Shown: positions 38,699 to 54,000, counted from the stretch's first letter. The stretch: 64,000 nucleotides of DNA from Urechis unicinctus (GCA_034190875.2 CM067346.1:42081058-42145057); one strand, 5' to 3'. A program made the numbers and translations. The notes: generated by a model not told the origin, from the sequence alone.

Positions 38699-41224
38699 CT
38701 GGACCCGGTATGAGTTTTTTAATGAAGAACACTATAGAGTATTACCAACACTGTCGGTGAAGCAGGTCCTATGGGATCCGTTATTCCTAGAGCTAGCTAT
38801 GAACGTTGTGCTGGAGAGATATATAGTGTATCGTTGTAGAACATAATTACCCCTCTATTCATTAAAAGCTGGAACATGGCAACTCGCGCTGGATCTTTTA
38901 GAATAACCATCGCATTCTTCACCGTCAACATTCGATATACAGAGCTTTGTTTTGCGCTGCGTAGTAGTCCGTTGTGCATGGTCCCTATTGTGTGCAGAAT
39001 ACACTTGTCAATAATTCAGCCATTTAACCTCGACAGCTGACCGTCTGTCATCGCTGGGACTATACTCCCACGTTTTCATAAACTGCATTTCCTAAACCGA
39101 TAAACTTTCCGGGCTATGCACCATGCAACTTATTGTTTATCATAACTGATAACACTAGTTTATCCGAAGGGAACTTACAAAGAGTTACTTCTGTAAAAAT
39201 GAACCCGTCGAAGTATTCTACTTGAATGTAGTTTTATTGTAATGTCGATATGGTCGGCAGTTAGCCCAGCGTTTTTCACAGGAGCCGTCTTGCAGTTACT
39301 CAAGATTTTTGGTTTAACAAATAAGCCTGCCCCCTCGTTAGGTTTTACACAATCAATATGCATGGACAATTTAGTGTAATTTGTAATAATTATACAGGCT
39401 GTATTCACAGCAAATCAAAGCCTCAATGTCACATAATACTTGATCTACGAATGCCAGTCGACAGGGGCACGAACGCACATACACATGATAAAAGCGAACC
39501 AAATTATATGAAGATATGAAGTACGTGTAATGGACTTGCCTTCTCCATTTGGATGAGCAAAAACTCTCTACGTATTCAAGCCATGTTTGAGTGTATAATA
39601 GTACATCAAATTAACTAAATCCACGTATATCACATAAATTCCTCCTTTCATTAACCAGGATTTACCGATCGCATCACCTCCCATTAAACCAGCTCAAGGA
39701 CAGGCAGGATCTAGGGTACTCAGCGCAAAAATCAATGAGTTTCACGTTTGACGGGTATCGCGATATGGCAAGGACTCTTAATTATCACAGGCTGATCCCA
39801 CACAGACAATTAATGTGGTGAAGTGGGAAGGTAGCCAGCGGATCATCAAATGACTCCGATCTCGGGGATCTGATTCAGCACTTATGGTTCATTTTGATGT
39901 AACCATTCGGAAGTGAATAACCACGGTACTGTGACGTCATTATGTCACGTGTCGATTACATAACCTGTTGGGTGGTGGTCACTCGAGTCCGAATCAGTTT
40001 GCTGATCGTTGTGGATAATTTGGACTTTGCATCATACCTCTGTACTCATTTCGGTTCTACACTTTATTCATGCACGTCATTCACATTATGTTATCACCCA
40101 AGTGTCTGAGGCTTTACAATGATATATATAGACAAAAGCCGTGTAGGGAGGTTATTTCCATTACAAACAAATTTTGATGTTACTACCTTCCGCTGGCAAA
40201 TAATTACCACGTCCTGCTTCCTTCACTCTTATTTGTTGTGTGGAATGTTCTACAAGGCCCACATCCATGGGCAAGCAATTTGGATCCAATCATACAACCA
40301 TTTTGAGCACTTAAGCCTGTTTTGTTTTATCGTCTGATCTAGCACTACAAAACACGGATGTCTATTGTGTGGTCGTTGCACATTAAACAACTGTTTGTAA
40401 ACTGCGCTTGTCAATAATCAAGCCATACCTGTTTTTTCTGCAGGTAATTGTTATTTGTTTTGTTATTGTGCGTGGCGAATAACAGTTGATTAATAGGCCC
40501 ATTCTGCATATTACACGCTTTTTTCGGCTCAATCTGTGTAATGACCAAAACGATGTAATAAAAACTTGTTTTACGTTTCGTCGTCGGCATTATCTCCTCT
40601 TATGACGCTGCTTTAATCCAATGCTTGTCGATATGGGGCCAGAACGGCCCTATCCAACACATCTGGTTTGATTATCGTATGCTATGCCAACGCAAACTGA
40701 TTATTTGAATTGCCTCGGCGAAAGGCATCTCTTTAGAGACCCTGGGATAATCATATACCCTAGCTTTGTGTCAGAGCAGGAAAATATCCAGGTGTATGTT
40801 CTACTCTATTACTCCTACGGCTTTTATGGAGAACACAGAGTGCTGCATTTACTGGCGATAATATTCGAACTGAAAAATATATCTTGCAAACTACATATTT
40901 AAGATATCAATTCCTCATTTCCAACATAGGATATTGGAGGATTTGTATGAAACGTCCTTCACAACGGTTTGGGTATCTATGAATTCGAAAGCTTAAATTG
41001 TGATGTCGCACGAACAGCAGCAAGATGAATGACTACCAAAATGCATAAATTCGTTGTGCAGTGTTGGTCGTGAATGATTCCAGTCTGTGGCTAGCCGCCG
41101 TTGCAGCTGCATGCACATGAATTTAGCGCCGCCAAATTGAATGCATTATATTTTTACTCATACCAATTATATCAGACTCTAAATGTACTTGATGTTTAAT
41201 GATTTTATTTGCATGTGAGGTTTT

Positions 41225-41340
41225 CATCGAATGTGAGGATTTGGGCGCCAGAGATTGAACGGATTCGCACTGACTTAATATCCGACGATATTGATATCCT
41301 GGCGCTTAGTGCTTCGCCCCTCAGCACATAGCAGTTAACT
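41225..41340 (+). pseudogene. LINE endonuclease fossil, copy C
   Basis: Third copy of the endonuclease fragment, with additional small deletions in the NVRSL region and the same loss of the ETWL start as copy B. It is inherited with unit U. Confidence 0.5.
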
Positions 41341-44300
41341 TTCGGCTATCATCTCATTTTATTCACAGACACAATCGATTGTCAATGAACGAGGTAACAT
41401 TGACGACTGTCAATGTACCTACATAAGACAGGGGCTGCAATATATAGGTTCGATGTTCGAGCATCTAAACTGCTCTTAACAACATTGAATTACAATTTAT
41501 TGTAAGAACAAGTGCAACTCGTAAAAGATTTTCTATATATTAAACCACCATCAGGAAGTGCAAACTTGCAAACTCTTAAGGTCAAATTTATCCAAACTAA
41601 ATAATTTACATACGTATGAAAGTATTTTATTTGAGGATCTTAAACTTGATTCTTTCAATTCGAGAGCTGACAGTAACTAGAATTCCAGCCTGCTACTTGA
41701 TTTTATACTTTCTAACAAAATGCATTTTATCTCAAAAGAAAACATAACATAAATATCAAAACATAGGCCGCGATAAAGATCTATCCATCAGGAAATTATC
41801 AAATTGATATTACACTAAATTAAACCTATCAGATGACCTCAGTAAAGTATGAGACATGATCTATAAGCAGTTCTATATAAAGTTGATGGGTGAAGGGTTT
41901 ACCTTGTAGCTAATCGCATAAGCCTGAGAGCGTGACCGCATAAAACTCTAAATTGTTGCGCAGGAACAATCACAAATACGACAGTTAAAACGCTAGATAT
42001 TTCTACACAGATGGCATGTTAACGAGAAAATAAAATAATCAAAATAAATTTTGGAAAGCGTACAACGTTCTGTCATTGCTACTCAATGCTCCTGCATTAT
42101 ACTAAAACAAATTATCCAGTGGTCATGCAGATATTGATTTTAGCGAGAACGTATCCCATTTAGTATTTCCAGCTGATGGGACAACTCACACAAAGACAAA
42201 TTATTTGTTATAATTCTCAATAACAAACATATGGGCTGCAAAGCGCATTAATTGCTACATTAACGTTTAATAGCACTTAATGTTAACCGAATACACATAA
42301 AATTTCTTCCCGACATCATAAAGCATAGAAAAAACGACACAGCTTCATGTGGTCACGAATCATGCTGTCACCACGATGGTGAAATCATAGCGTTTTGTTT
42401 ACTTTTAAGTTAATTCGTTGCCGAGATGTTGATACAAATGCATAATGCAAGCTGAAACACCGTTTTGCATACAATTTCACGTTGCATTTGACAGCTGAAG
42501 AGTAGCATTAACCGTTACAAGCGTGTGCTTTATTGATTTAGTTGTATCTAAAAACTTCCTTCAGTGTATACAGGTACGCATTCAGGCGGTTTTGTCAATG
42601 TTAATACTACCTCCCTTAATTATATCAGCACAGCATTATGAATGGCAATTTAGATCAAGTTAATGCTACTTCAACTTGAGAATCACAATTAACAGGCTTA
42701 CCCATAAGCAGTGGGCGTCGTAACTACCTTGATAGACGGGTTAAAATGACTGGTGCACGCGTTAGGTATTTGAGTATTACTTCGAACCGTCTATGAAACG
42801 TCCTCTTAAACTCCTAAATAGACGATCGCCTCGTTGCTGGTTCTGCTGTGCTATTTCTGCGAATCTATTGAGTAAATGGTCATACATAAATCATTGTTGT
42901 CACGTCAAAAACGTACTTAAAGAATTTTATTTGGTTACCAGCTTCAATAACTAGAGAATAACTATCCAACGAATATAATTATACAATGCAGGTCTTGGGT
43001 TTAATGCATTATCAATGCATCCACCGTATCATGCTGCGTTCGGCCAGTTAATATGTCAGTCTGCAAAGTGCAAAACACTGTCTGCGGAGGCCAGGAATGA
43101 TCTTAGATGGACCTCCTAGAGAAGAACGTTATCAAAGTGTGCCTTTAGTACATTGACATGACAAGATATTGAGCAAAAATCAACCCAATAAATCAACGTA
43201 GGACGAATAACAGAATACATCCACAGAATGCCATAACATTGATAGTGCTTACCAAAAGATAAACAGGCTTTATTTATTAATCTTTATCACACGAGCTAAC
43301 ATATATCAACATTTGCTAGTTTGACTTTCCTAGCATCTTTTACTTAATTGATAGAAATCCCTAGGATTGCGTTCAATAAGACAATACAAAGACATTGCGT
43401 CAGCTTTATCAAGATCTGTCATATGCATCTGAAAGCAATGCGATATGACGCGGTCCCATGAGCAGATGGTATCACAATATTATACGTTTTGTACAATAGC
43501 ATATGCTTTTATGGTTACATGATATGGATCGAATTTGATACATATCCGCACCTGTTCTCACCACAGTTATTTGATAGCTTTTGAATTGATTGGTTAATCG
43601 ACAACCGATAACATTATGACCCTCAAGCAGATCCTTTCGTTTGAGAGAATAGATAATTGTGTTGTTGCCGTTATTAAAAAACACTTTCTAGAGAAGGTTG
43701 GTGATTCATTGGCGCATTAAACTTTCATGTCCTTTACATCGGACCTAAATAATATATCAATGATATGTAAGATGTGCATCAAAGACAGTTTGGAAGCACC
43801 TTAGAAAATACGATTTCACAGTAAGGAATTATTTATTAGGTAAAATACCTACTGTGTACCGGCTCTATGAATGATTTGATGTTTGTGCAAGCGCAAATAC
43901 TATGCCCTAATACTATGCTCAGTAATGAAGTGTCACATTCGGCAATTTAATCATTCTTGCTATTGTCGTCCTTCCTGTCATGCAGCTACCATTGTTTAAG
44001 TGGCCATGGCAAGTGCGCCACAACCCTGTTGAAACGATCGCGACGTAGAATGCTCGAGACATTGGTTTCGTTATTATATCAAGTAGTGCAATCGGTCGAA
44101 CTTGACCAGGATAGCTGGAATTGTTCATTTAATGGTATAGAAACAGCACAAATGGTAGCTGAGAACGATAGATACAAATATGTGCTGACAATTTTAATAC
44201 CATGTAATCTCCATTAATATACAATTAATCAATCACCCACAAAAGGACTACGTAACGGCTACCACGACGTATGTTGCGCTGATTATCAGATGTGAACATC

Positions 44301-46311
44301 CGGACCTAGAATAATAAAAAAAGCATCACCATAAATTGGCGTACGCGTGTCAGAATAATATGATAAGTATAGCGTGGTATTCCGCTTCGATGCTGCAATT
44401 GTTTAAACATATCCATCGATACGTTGTAGCATTTATGGAATCAAACAGAGTCCGTGTGGCATATGCAAAGACAGAGCAAAGCAACATCAGGCCAACATCA
44501 CCACCATACTCACATCAAGTCAAAAGGAACCGGGTGCTGAAGTATAGTTTTGATAAAAAGTAAACCTTAAAATCGTATATATGAATGGCTGTCTAAGCTA
44601 ATAAAATCCATGTTGTGGGTAGAATCAATAACACTGGGAGGACAATACCGATACACCAAAATAGTTGACGCCCCAAACATGTTTAAGCTAACCGTGTTTA
44701 TAAGCGAGAAAACTCCCAATCCAATTAATATTCGGAAAACATGCTAATCACGTATCAAAATGTGTGCCTTGTGTAATCCATTCATGTTAGGACTACATTC
44801 CAAATATGTCACTAATAAAACGCGGCATCCCATAGTTCGTAGTTCCAAGCCCCGTCCAGACTCAAGCAGGCGTGCAAGCATTTCAGTGGCTGTCATATTT
44901 ATTATGATTATTCCGCAACACTTCATTTATAAATTACACGCTTAAAAGGATCGTTGCCCCGACTTTGTGACTCATGTATCGTTTTGCGACTCCGATTCCG
45001 AGCCTGGTTCGCATCTATCACTACCGCAATATGACCTTTTCCGTAGATGACCACAATAAAGCTCGGCTTTTCATTTATTTTCCGATCGTAATGCGTGTTC
45101 AGAGACAGACTGGTGTCGGCGGTATCAGATTCTAGCTGACATAATCCCCTCCTGCATCAAAAATCTATGCATTGAAAAACATCGAGGCCACAGCACCATC
45201 CAAGTTGCATTTGGCAGTACTGAATATGCCAATAATTGTCTGAACATCACAAGACGCGAATGGGTGGTTTTACGCTTTGAGGATACATAGAATACAATGA
45301 CTTTTTTTGGAAACGCGACAGCTATATATGAGATGGCAGTCTCAATGACGAGCAATTAAGCAGAGCCCACATCTGCACAGGTCAACCCCCGCCTCCTGCA
45401 ATCAGGGATCATTTCCCTGCCCTTAGTGGTGTTCGACACCATCAAAACTCATACTATCCTCCAATTTCACGAGTAGTCTATATTTACTGCACGCGAACGG
45501 GCATTCAGGTTTCTCATCTACGCGCCTTTACCGACACACTTAAATGCGCAGTTGACATATCCATCCACATCTGGCATTCTTCATATAGGACAAAATCTTA
45601 TTTCGCAACCTGGACCTCCTATTAGCATTCTTCCCTGTTTTGTTGTCCATTTCTGGTGGCATTCAATCTCTCAACTGATTTACATTACCAAGAATTCCAA
45701 TATTAGTAGGTAAACGTGCATTTATTCAGTGTGTAAAACAAAGTTCGATGCGCTAGATCTCTGCCGTTTGATGATGTTTCAATGAGAATATAACGATGAC
45801 ATCGCTTAAGCTAGGGAAGTTAAGCTTAAATTTAAATAATATCCGTTAGTCGCTAAGGTAGCTGAGTATGTAATTATGCAAATATTTGTCTGTTTGCTAA
45901 AGATCATTTGTTTACACGAAAGAAACGATTTTTGCCGAGCACCATTGTATGCGTTAATAATTTGTCGATTTTTAGAGTATGGCTACTCAAGAGATGACCA
46001 TTGATGAGGGCTCAAATATCACTTTACGCATCGAAAATTGTTCTGTGTGTTACAGTCGATAGAGGCCAAACTTGTGATATATAAATTAGCCGATTATTTC
46101 ACGATAAAGGATATTAGATAAAATGCGCAAATTGATCCTGAAATATACGCTCAGCGCTCGAAATGGCTGGTATATATGAAGTCAACAATTCGATCATTTT
46201 TAAGGTTTTGGTGGCTGAACAATAATTTAGGCCAACACAATTCGATGCTTGGTGACCCAAACGCTAGTTTTTTGGGCCAACGAACATCCCGATTGAGTTT
46301 CTAGCGCTGTA

Positions 46312-46503
46312 ATGGTGAATCATGCATTGTGGCCGAATTTGGCAATGAAATATACAATATTGCGTTTGATGAAACCTAACAATGAACTCACCCTTCACTT
46401 ACAGGATGAAAGCAAAGCCAGTCACATCGCGCGATGGCTTACAAATTCTCGTAAAGCTTGCAGGATAATGGGCAGTCAGCTTGGTAATCAAAATGATGGA
46501 TAA
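46312..46503 (+). other. Small open frame, 63 codons, unrecognised (copy C)
   Basis: Counterpart of the 55-codon frame at 36,808-36,975, with an extra YTILRLMK stretch flanked by repeated ATGAAA-like words, which suggests slippage. It has no recognised motif and no obvious promoter or neighbour. Confidence 0.2.
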
Positions 46504-47758
46504 ATGTCATCTGTAATATATATGGCGTACGGGATGAACCCCTTTGCGTGCTTAACGCGCTTGTAAATAATTACGCGGTGCACATTTTGACAGCTTCATT
46601 ACTTGATGTGTCAGAGCAGTCTCCCAGTGAATATATTGCCTCAATAACTATCGTAAACCTAAGGCCTTCAAGTTATTGGTAGTAACTAATGCGTTCTTCA
46701 AAGCAGTATGTGTGACAACATTTGACTATCATGCAACGCAAGGCGTCTGCATCTTGACAGATTAATTGATTTAGTCTCATTATCAGCCTTCTTCGTGGGA
46801 GCCGTTTTCCAAATACCCATATAACTATTTGAAATAAAACTATGGCTCGACAGTGAGATTTGTTTCGCAATAATTAACTTCAAAGCTGTTAAATTCAGCA
46901 ATATCAATTTTAATGAACGTCAAGCGACACTGCATAACATCGAACCATTAGACAAGTGCCCAGATGCGGATATATTCTGTCAGTCTGTTATGCCGATTAT
47001 ATGCTATTGCTATTTCTTTCGCTGTCATGGTCAAGCGTTGTTGGACAAGTGTCATCGTTGAGCCGCTGTGATTGGAAGTTTTAACGTTTGGATGAGCTCT
47101 CAGCTCGTTCTATACGTGTTTATTTTCTCGTATATCATTATGTTCGGTAGGATCTTGACCCATTGGTATATGTAAGTAATATTGAGATGATCCTTTACTC
47201 GTGTAAATTACTTCCAGTGCTACATCGGTTTACATAAGCATCGCTGAGTTGAGTTTGATATTAACGTGAATTTATTGACGCGTATATGATGGTGCTCGCA
47301 AACGGAAACGTTTTCCGGTTCATATAAGTCGGACAGGGGGGTCATGGCATATGATAGTTAATTAGCGCTTTAGAGCGGAACGTCACCCAAGTAGACAAAA
47401 GATTCCTTCAAATGGTTATAATAATTTACAAATGGCACTCAGATAAGGCGGACTCATTCGCTAAAATGTGAGCAATGATGAATCGTTTTTAACAGCAAAG
47501 GCAATAGATTGTGTAGGAAATATCATCTTGTTTTTGTGCGTGACCTCAACGCTGCATGGATCCGGTGGGAAATCCTGTCAGTGACGCTTTCTGCAATTCA
47601 CCATAGACGACGTATCTGTAGACATATAGAAATTTCGTGAGTGAAGGAGTGAATGGGAAATATTGGCGGAAGTTGTCCCATGTTATAAAGCTGTCATGCG
47701 CGTGCCACTTGTGTATAAAAAGCAGCCTATATAGAGGGGGAATTCACACTGAAACACA

Positions 47759-47893
47759 TGTATATATATACATATAAATATATATATATATATGTTTAAA
47801 TATATATATATATATTTATAAAAATATATATATATATTTATAAATATATATATATATATATTTGTATTTATATGTATATATATATATATGTAC

Positions 47894-47925
<32 letters not shown>

Positions 47926-47943
47926 CATATATATACATATATA

Positions 47944-47975
<32 letters not shown>

Positions 47976-48013
47976 CACACATATATATATAATTATATAT
48001 ATATATATATATG
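47759..48013. repeat. (TA)n array, copy C
   Basis: Counterpart of the TA array in copy B, with a different internal pattern (more AAATATAT and CATATATA interruptions), as expected for a fast-mutating microsatellite. It lies inside the block 47,750-48,254 that is absent from copy A. Confidence 0.95.
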
Positions 48014-48059
48014 TTTTGAGCAGATTTCAGTAATTGTGGAGGTTTTTACACATCACACA

Positions 48060-48155
48060 ATGTATCAGGCTATATTTGCATTGCTATTGCTGACTTTATG
48101 CATCCGCCGACATAGCGCTCTCGCCTCTCTCGACCCTGAATTCATTGGAAATTAG
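48060..48155 (+). other. 31-codon frame with signal-peptide-like start, copy C
   Basis: Same frame as 38,603-38,698 with two residue changes (Val to Ile and Gln to Arg, relative to copy B). It has the same hydrophobic leucine core and the same stop. No downstream exon can be identified. Confidence 0.2.
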
Positions 48156-49713
48156 CTGGACCCGGTATGAGTTTTTTAATGAAGAACACTATAGAGTATT
48201 ACCAACACTGTCGGTGAAGCAGGTCCTATGGGATCTGTTATTCCTAGAGCTAGCTATGAACGTTGTGCTGGAGAGATATATAGTGTATCGTTGTAGAACA
48301 TAATTACCCCTCTATTCATTAAAGGCTTGAACATGGCAACTTGCGCTGGATCTTTTAGAATAACCATCGCATTCTTCACTGTCAACATTCGATATACAGA
48401 GGTCTGTTTTGCGCTGCATGGGAGTCCGTTGTGCATGGTCCCTATTGTTGGCAGAATACACTTGTCAATAATTCAGCCATTTAACCTCGACAGCTGACCG
48501 TCTGTCATCGCTGGGACTATACTCCCACGTTTTCATAAACTGCATTTCCTAAACCGATAAACTTTCCGGGCTATGCACCATGCAACTTATTGTTAATCAT
48601 AACTGATAACACTAGTTTATCCGAATAAAGGGATCATACAACGAGTTACTTCTGTAATATGAACTCGTCGAAGTATTCTACTTGAATGTAGTTTTATTGT
48701 AATGTCGATATGGTCGGCAGTTAGCCCAGCGTTTTTCATAAGAGCCGTCTCGCAGTTACATTTTTGGTTTAACAAATAAGCGTACCCCCTCGTTAGGTTT
48801 TACACAATCGATATGCATGGACACTTTAGTATAATTTGTAATAATTATACAGGCTGTATTCACAGCAAATCAACGCCTCAACGTCACTTAATACTTGATC
48901 TACGAATGGCCAGTCGACAGGGGCACGAACGCGTATACACATGATAAAAGCGAACCAAATTATATGAAGTTGTGGATAATTTTGGACTTTGCATCATACC
49001 TCTGTACTCATTTCGGTTCTACACTTTATTCATACACGTCATTCAAAAGAACAGTACACATTGGTCTGTTTTGTAGCCTCTTCATGTCGTGGCAACAATA
49101 TCACGAAACGCGGTTATTGTTTAAATTAGCCCCTGACAATTAATGGTCACCAACATGGATAATACATGCACATTTGCTGTTGCCGTGTTACTTCCATCGC
49201 CTCACTGTGACAGTGCACGACAACTAGCCTTAATCACTCACGTTGTCAGTATTAAATGTTTGTAACCATTGTCAGTCTTGTCAAGAAAATATTCATATTC
49301 AAGCGTGAGGTAGAAAATAAATGCCCCATAATGTCAAAACCAATGCATGTTGATTATTAATGTACTTGACGAGTAAAGCGTATAAATACCTCAAAGACAT
49401 AATATAAGTTATTGTATTATACAATATTCTATTCCAGTTAATGCACTTGTCTGTTGCCTGCACGATACAGTTACTGGTATGCAGTCACTTGTTATTTATT
49501 CGACACACCACTGATATATCTGTACTGATGCAATTGGCTGCCATAACCGTGTATGATGCTTGGCAGTATACTTTGTACTGCAGAACCATTTCCGTAACGA
49601 ATGGTCTCTGCCCTTTTTGTCTTATTTCATCACTTGAGAGACCAAATATGATACATAGAAGTGCATGGCCTTGCATGAGGCATTGTAAAAGTGAAAAAAA
49701 GAAAAGTGATTAG

Positions 49714-49969
49714 GCTTTGGGTTAATAACAATAATTAATCCATCTTGGCATTTTGAATGGGACAAGGCCAGATTTATGTGATTGTACGCAACGACCTTTG
49801 TATAGATATTGCAAAAAATGAGACCTTTGACGACGCTATAATTGAGAGAAAAACCGTGACGTGGCTTCGAGTCAATAACAATAATCAATCAAGCTTTGCA
49901 TTTTAAATGGAAACTAAGTCCTTTTTATGTGACTGTCCGCAACGAGCTTTGTGTATATTTTACAAAGGA
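49714..49969 (+). repeat. Diverged tandem duplication, period about 150 bp
   Basis: The unit from GGCTTTGGGTTAATAACAAT to CGCAACGACCTTTGTATA recurs from GGCTTCGAGTCAATAACAAT to CGCAACGAGCTTTGTGTATA, about 80% identical by eye, 150 bp apart. Confidence 0.7.
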
Positions 49970-50398
49970 ACATAGAAGACAAAATATTTGGAATAAGAAC
50001 GCTCATTTTATTGATCTCAGTCGATAAACAACGACTTTTTACTTCTTCTGGCACCGCTCAAGCATCATGCTTATGCAGGAATCTATATTTTATTGTTTTA
50101 TTTTGTTGGGGTAAGAGAAAATATAATTCTATAGCGGTATGTGAGTTAAGACGTCTAGATACGAAATTCTTTTTCGACGCCTCATGTCGTGATAGGCGTC
50201 TGTTGGATTAACATATATCTCATATGTGATATTTCAGTTAATGATTCTCCACAAATCTGTTTTTCAGGCAATGTATAAAATCACGTGCAGTATAATCTAA
50301 CAATCAATTTGACGACACACGTGACAAGAATCGTTATACATATATTAATTCAATTATCAGATTTGCTTCCCCACGACACCATTTAATTTTATCATAGT

Positions 50399-50475
50399 TA
50401 AGCTCATTGCTCATAGCTAAGAACTCAATGTTCACAGCTAAGAGCTAATTGTTCATGGCTAAGAACTCATCACTC
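50399..50475 (+). repeat. 21-bp tandem repeat, about 3.7 copies
   Basis: Units starting TAAGCTCATTG, TAAGAACTCAATG, TAAGAGCTAATTG and TAAGAACTCATC begin at 50,399, 50,418, 50,439 and 50,460. They are imperfect copies of 19-21 bp, a small minisatellite. Confidence 0.75.
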
Positions 50476-51089
50476 TAAAAAATAGTGGATATCCTGTCTC
50501 AGGGAATGAAATGTTGCCTGTTCGACCCACTAAATTAGGCTGCTTTAACACCTTGGTTAGCACCGATGGCACAAGCAATGCTCACCTAGATTGTTACTCA
50601 CAATTGGTTCATATTATAAATACTCTGAACACGCGACCTGGAGGTAGCGATAAATGGCAACTGATTGAAAAACAGGTTGCTTCTTATATATGCAATGGAC
50701 TATTTTTTATCTGAAAAGAAACGTTAACTTACCCTTTTGCGACCCTTGAACCCACGTCCGAGTTTCGTAATGTATAGTAATCAACCTTTTATCGCACACA
50801 TCTACCTAGTTCGTGTGTTTGTTAGGGTAAAATGCGTCTCTATTAAAGTAAGATGACTACTTTCGCTAAATACGCCAAATACCACGGCTTCAGCGCAAAC
50901 GAATCCGCCAGTTCAATATAGTATACTTCTTCTTTGCCAAGTATAGTCTGTGAATCGTTTCTTGATAGAGGTACATCACGCAACATGCGTTCACTGTTAT
51001 CCACAGACGGATGACACCCGAACGGCGGATTCAAAATGAAAATATTCATAAATGTATATTTTAATCTTTGCCGCGTTTTTGGAAGTAAA

Positions 51090-54000
51090 TTCTTTTACAA
51101 TGTTGTGATGAGTTTGTATGCGTGGACGTTTTGCTTATAAGCAAGATAAATGCGACCATAGCATACACGGGCTCTATGACGTCATCGTATTGATTGATTG
51201 ACTGCCCTGATGGTCAATATGCAGATAAACGTATATTACTTCAGATGAATACAAAGCAAAGAACATTATGTTTTCGTGAGTGGCAATAACTATGGAATAG
51301 GTTATAATAATTGTAATGATTATATTCGCTTTCTACGTCACTTTCAATAATGAGGTGATTTCACGACCGTGATGGACAACGAAGATTATAATCCTTGGGC
51401 AGTTCCTATTAAGTGCCAGCGTATATATGTCACAAACAGCTTGCACATACAGGGCTGCAAAACCCATGCCACAATACCGTTGAGCCACAAAGTCGGTGCG
51501 TCTCCTTTCAGAGGTGGGACTGTTATTTTACTAAAAACGGGATCATTCTTGTCACGAGTAAAAAGTCAGGTTTTCATACCGAATCGACATCGATTTAGTT
51601 TTCAGTGTGAGAAAATAAAATTAAGAAGCATTTGGGGCGAAACAAACAGTCTGTCATTAGCATTCCAACGGCTCATTCGCACTTGGAAGGCGTTACATAT
51701 CACGGAACAACATACCCTTACCCCACATCGAACGATACACGTAGTTGTAATTAAATGTCCTGTTTAATTAATAACCTGCGCAGAATTGAGAGTTATCCAT
51801 CATTCACCGTCAAATTATGCAGAGCTTGGTCAATGAATTGTTTGAGAAACACAACAACCCTTTTGAGAACCCCGAATTTATCGGGATCTGTGGTTTCTAT
51901 ATGACTTGAACTAATTCGTAAAGCGTAGCAGTTCACTCTACCTTGTGCAGGCACTAAATAACTCACAGTTAAGCGCAATATGAGGACTGGATAATCTGAT
52001 TTTCTACAGGCAAGGGAATTAACTTCTCACTTGAGGTCAAACTGCAAATAGCACAAGCATTGGTGAGTTGTAATCCAAGTTCAACAACGACATCGTTCCA
52101 CGGTAAAGCATCGCTCACTACTAACGTATCGCTCCATCCACGTCCGTTTAAATCCACGTCACTTCTCAACAGTGCAACTATCTTCTTTATATGGTTTCCT
52201 TTATATGTGCGTTGTTTAAAACATCAACAGAAGTGTTTATCATGGTTGAGTTATCGCTGTTACACGCCATTGCCACCTTTCTGACGAGACGACCCATTCA
52301 TAAAGTAAGCAGAGATATAAATAGCAATTGCCATCCTTAAGCGATGCGCTGATTACTCATAGATGCGCCATATAAAGTAATCTACAGCGGTCAGAAAAGT
52401 GTTGCTTCTCTTGAAAGTCGCAGTTACATCACTGGCCTGAGATTCCAATATGTATGTAATGTTCATCATTGTGCGAGGAATACCTGGTGTGTTTTATAGC
52501 ATCCCATTGTTGTTTGAGCAGAGGCTAATTGCAGCAATCCTGATCCGTTATCTATTATATAAGCACACTACCACTAAACAACTTGTGTCATTTTAAGCCC
52601 AGAGCTTAAATCTGCTCTACGTTGCTTGTACATGCCACTGCAAGGACGTTTGGTGTGCAACGTCTTTGGTCCACCGCAGTGCCACTCACTACGCTTCGCC
52701 TGCTCTTCATTTGTCTAACATATGGCCCCTCTTTACAAATACTTAGATATCTCTTCCCATGTATTGTGTGGTGATCGTTAGCACAAATAAAGACGAACCT
52801 GGAACATGAGCACATTCTCGGGAAATGCAAAGGAGTATATGAGGACACTTTATTGTAGTGAAAAAGACGCCCGTGATATTTTGCCATTTTATTAGATCAC
52901 ATTTTAAATGACGGTGCGTGAGCGAAAACAAAATTTGATCTTTCATTGTCATTTATATATTGCAATCTACAACGCATAATCATGTAGCACGTACAAGATA
53001 CGTCCATGGCAACGTCAATTCATCCAGTTATTGCAAGTCGCCACTCAAGTCGCCTAAGTATACTCTTAACCTGTAAAAATTTGGTACGATGTAGTTGTGG
53101 CGTACTCATCCGGTTACAACCGATCCTTAATACAATTTTACACATCAAAAGCAATAAATCACCATTAAAAACTTTTTCATCATCTTCTTCATTTATTTAG
53201 CGATGTAAATCAGCCTTTATATTGCACGTAATGTGGTATACTAAAGGTCTCCTGTTATAAAATCATTACGACCTAAAACACCATGGCTTCCTTAAGCAAC
53301 TTCTTGTTCTTCGAAATTTAGCGACCTCGTGCTGGCAAAGCACGTGAACCATAGCTCTTCAGGGTTAATACTTGTTCATGGTAATATGCACCCCTGCCAC
53401 AGCTCGTTTTTGTGAGCGGATAACCGGAGGGGCATGTCCACGCTAAAACTCTAATTGACGTCCCTGGCAACCCTATAATGTAGATACAGCGTAAAATTGC
53501 AAGTACTTGTTTTAGGACTTACCTGAGTTAACATACCGAAACGAATTGGCCACTCATACACCTTTATATGTGTAAATTGATGAAGACGAAACAAAGTGAA
53601 TCAAAGTGTTGCCTTTTCTATGTGCTTCTACACTGTAGTGATTCGCCGATTCAAATGTGGATGAATACGATAGCAATATGCTCTGAGTGGGCTGATAGTC
53701 CTCCCATTACGGCTGTGGACACCAACTTGCAACTTGAGCAGTCGAAATGAACGGTTGAAATGAACGAACATTCTTGTAATCCCCACTGTGTTTCTATTAC
53801 AAAACGACGCTGTTTTGATCCATTCCGTTTACAGGACATGCTAAAAACTCATCCTAAAATGTGACTGAAAAATGCTTAGGTACAAGTACGAAGCACTGAC
53901 GTCTTTGCTTGGGTGGAGCGTATTGGATGGATAACGTGCAACAAATCTCAATAGTAAACAACATGGCAGACACAACCGGTAAACAATGAGTTGTTGGCAC

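Larger units (their letters stand above)
40083..49045 (+). repeat. Unit U, copy C (second of a tandem pair)
   Basis: Direct repeat of copy B. It lacks about 495 bp present in B (39,514-40,008), joined at a single shared G, and ends at CACGTCATTCA (49,045), where it passes into a linker not seen elsewhere. Some indels match A better than B (for example the AGCTGATGGGACAACTCAC stretch near 42,170 is present in A and C but deleted in B), so B has lost pieces since the duplication. Confidence 0.9.
49046..51089. other. Linker between units U and D
   Basis: Found once in the window; the scaffold gap at 10,681 probably replaces its homologue. It contains two local tandem repeats, listed separately. 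Frames at 49,441-49,713 and 49,951-50,211 show no motif that I recognise. Confidence 0.6.

Noticed and set aside
52606..52887. 93-codon minus-strand frame repeated at 57,795-58,076
   Set aside because: The identical copies reflect the D1/D2 duplication, and the frame is not kept in D0. It overlaps other frames and has no recognisable motif.
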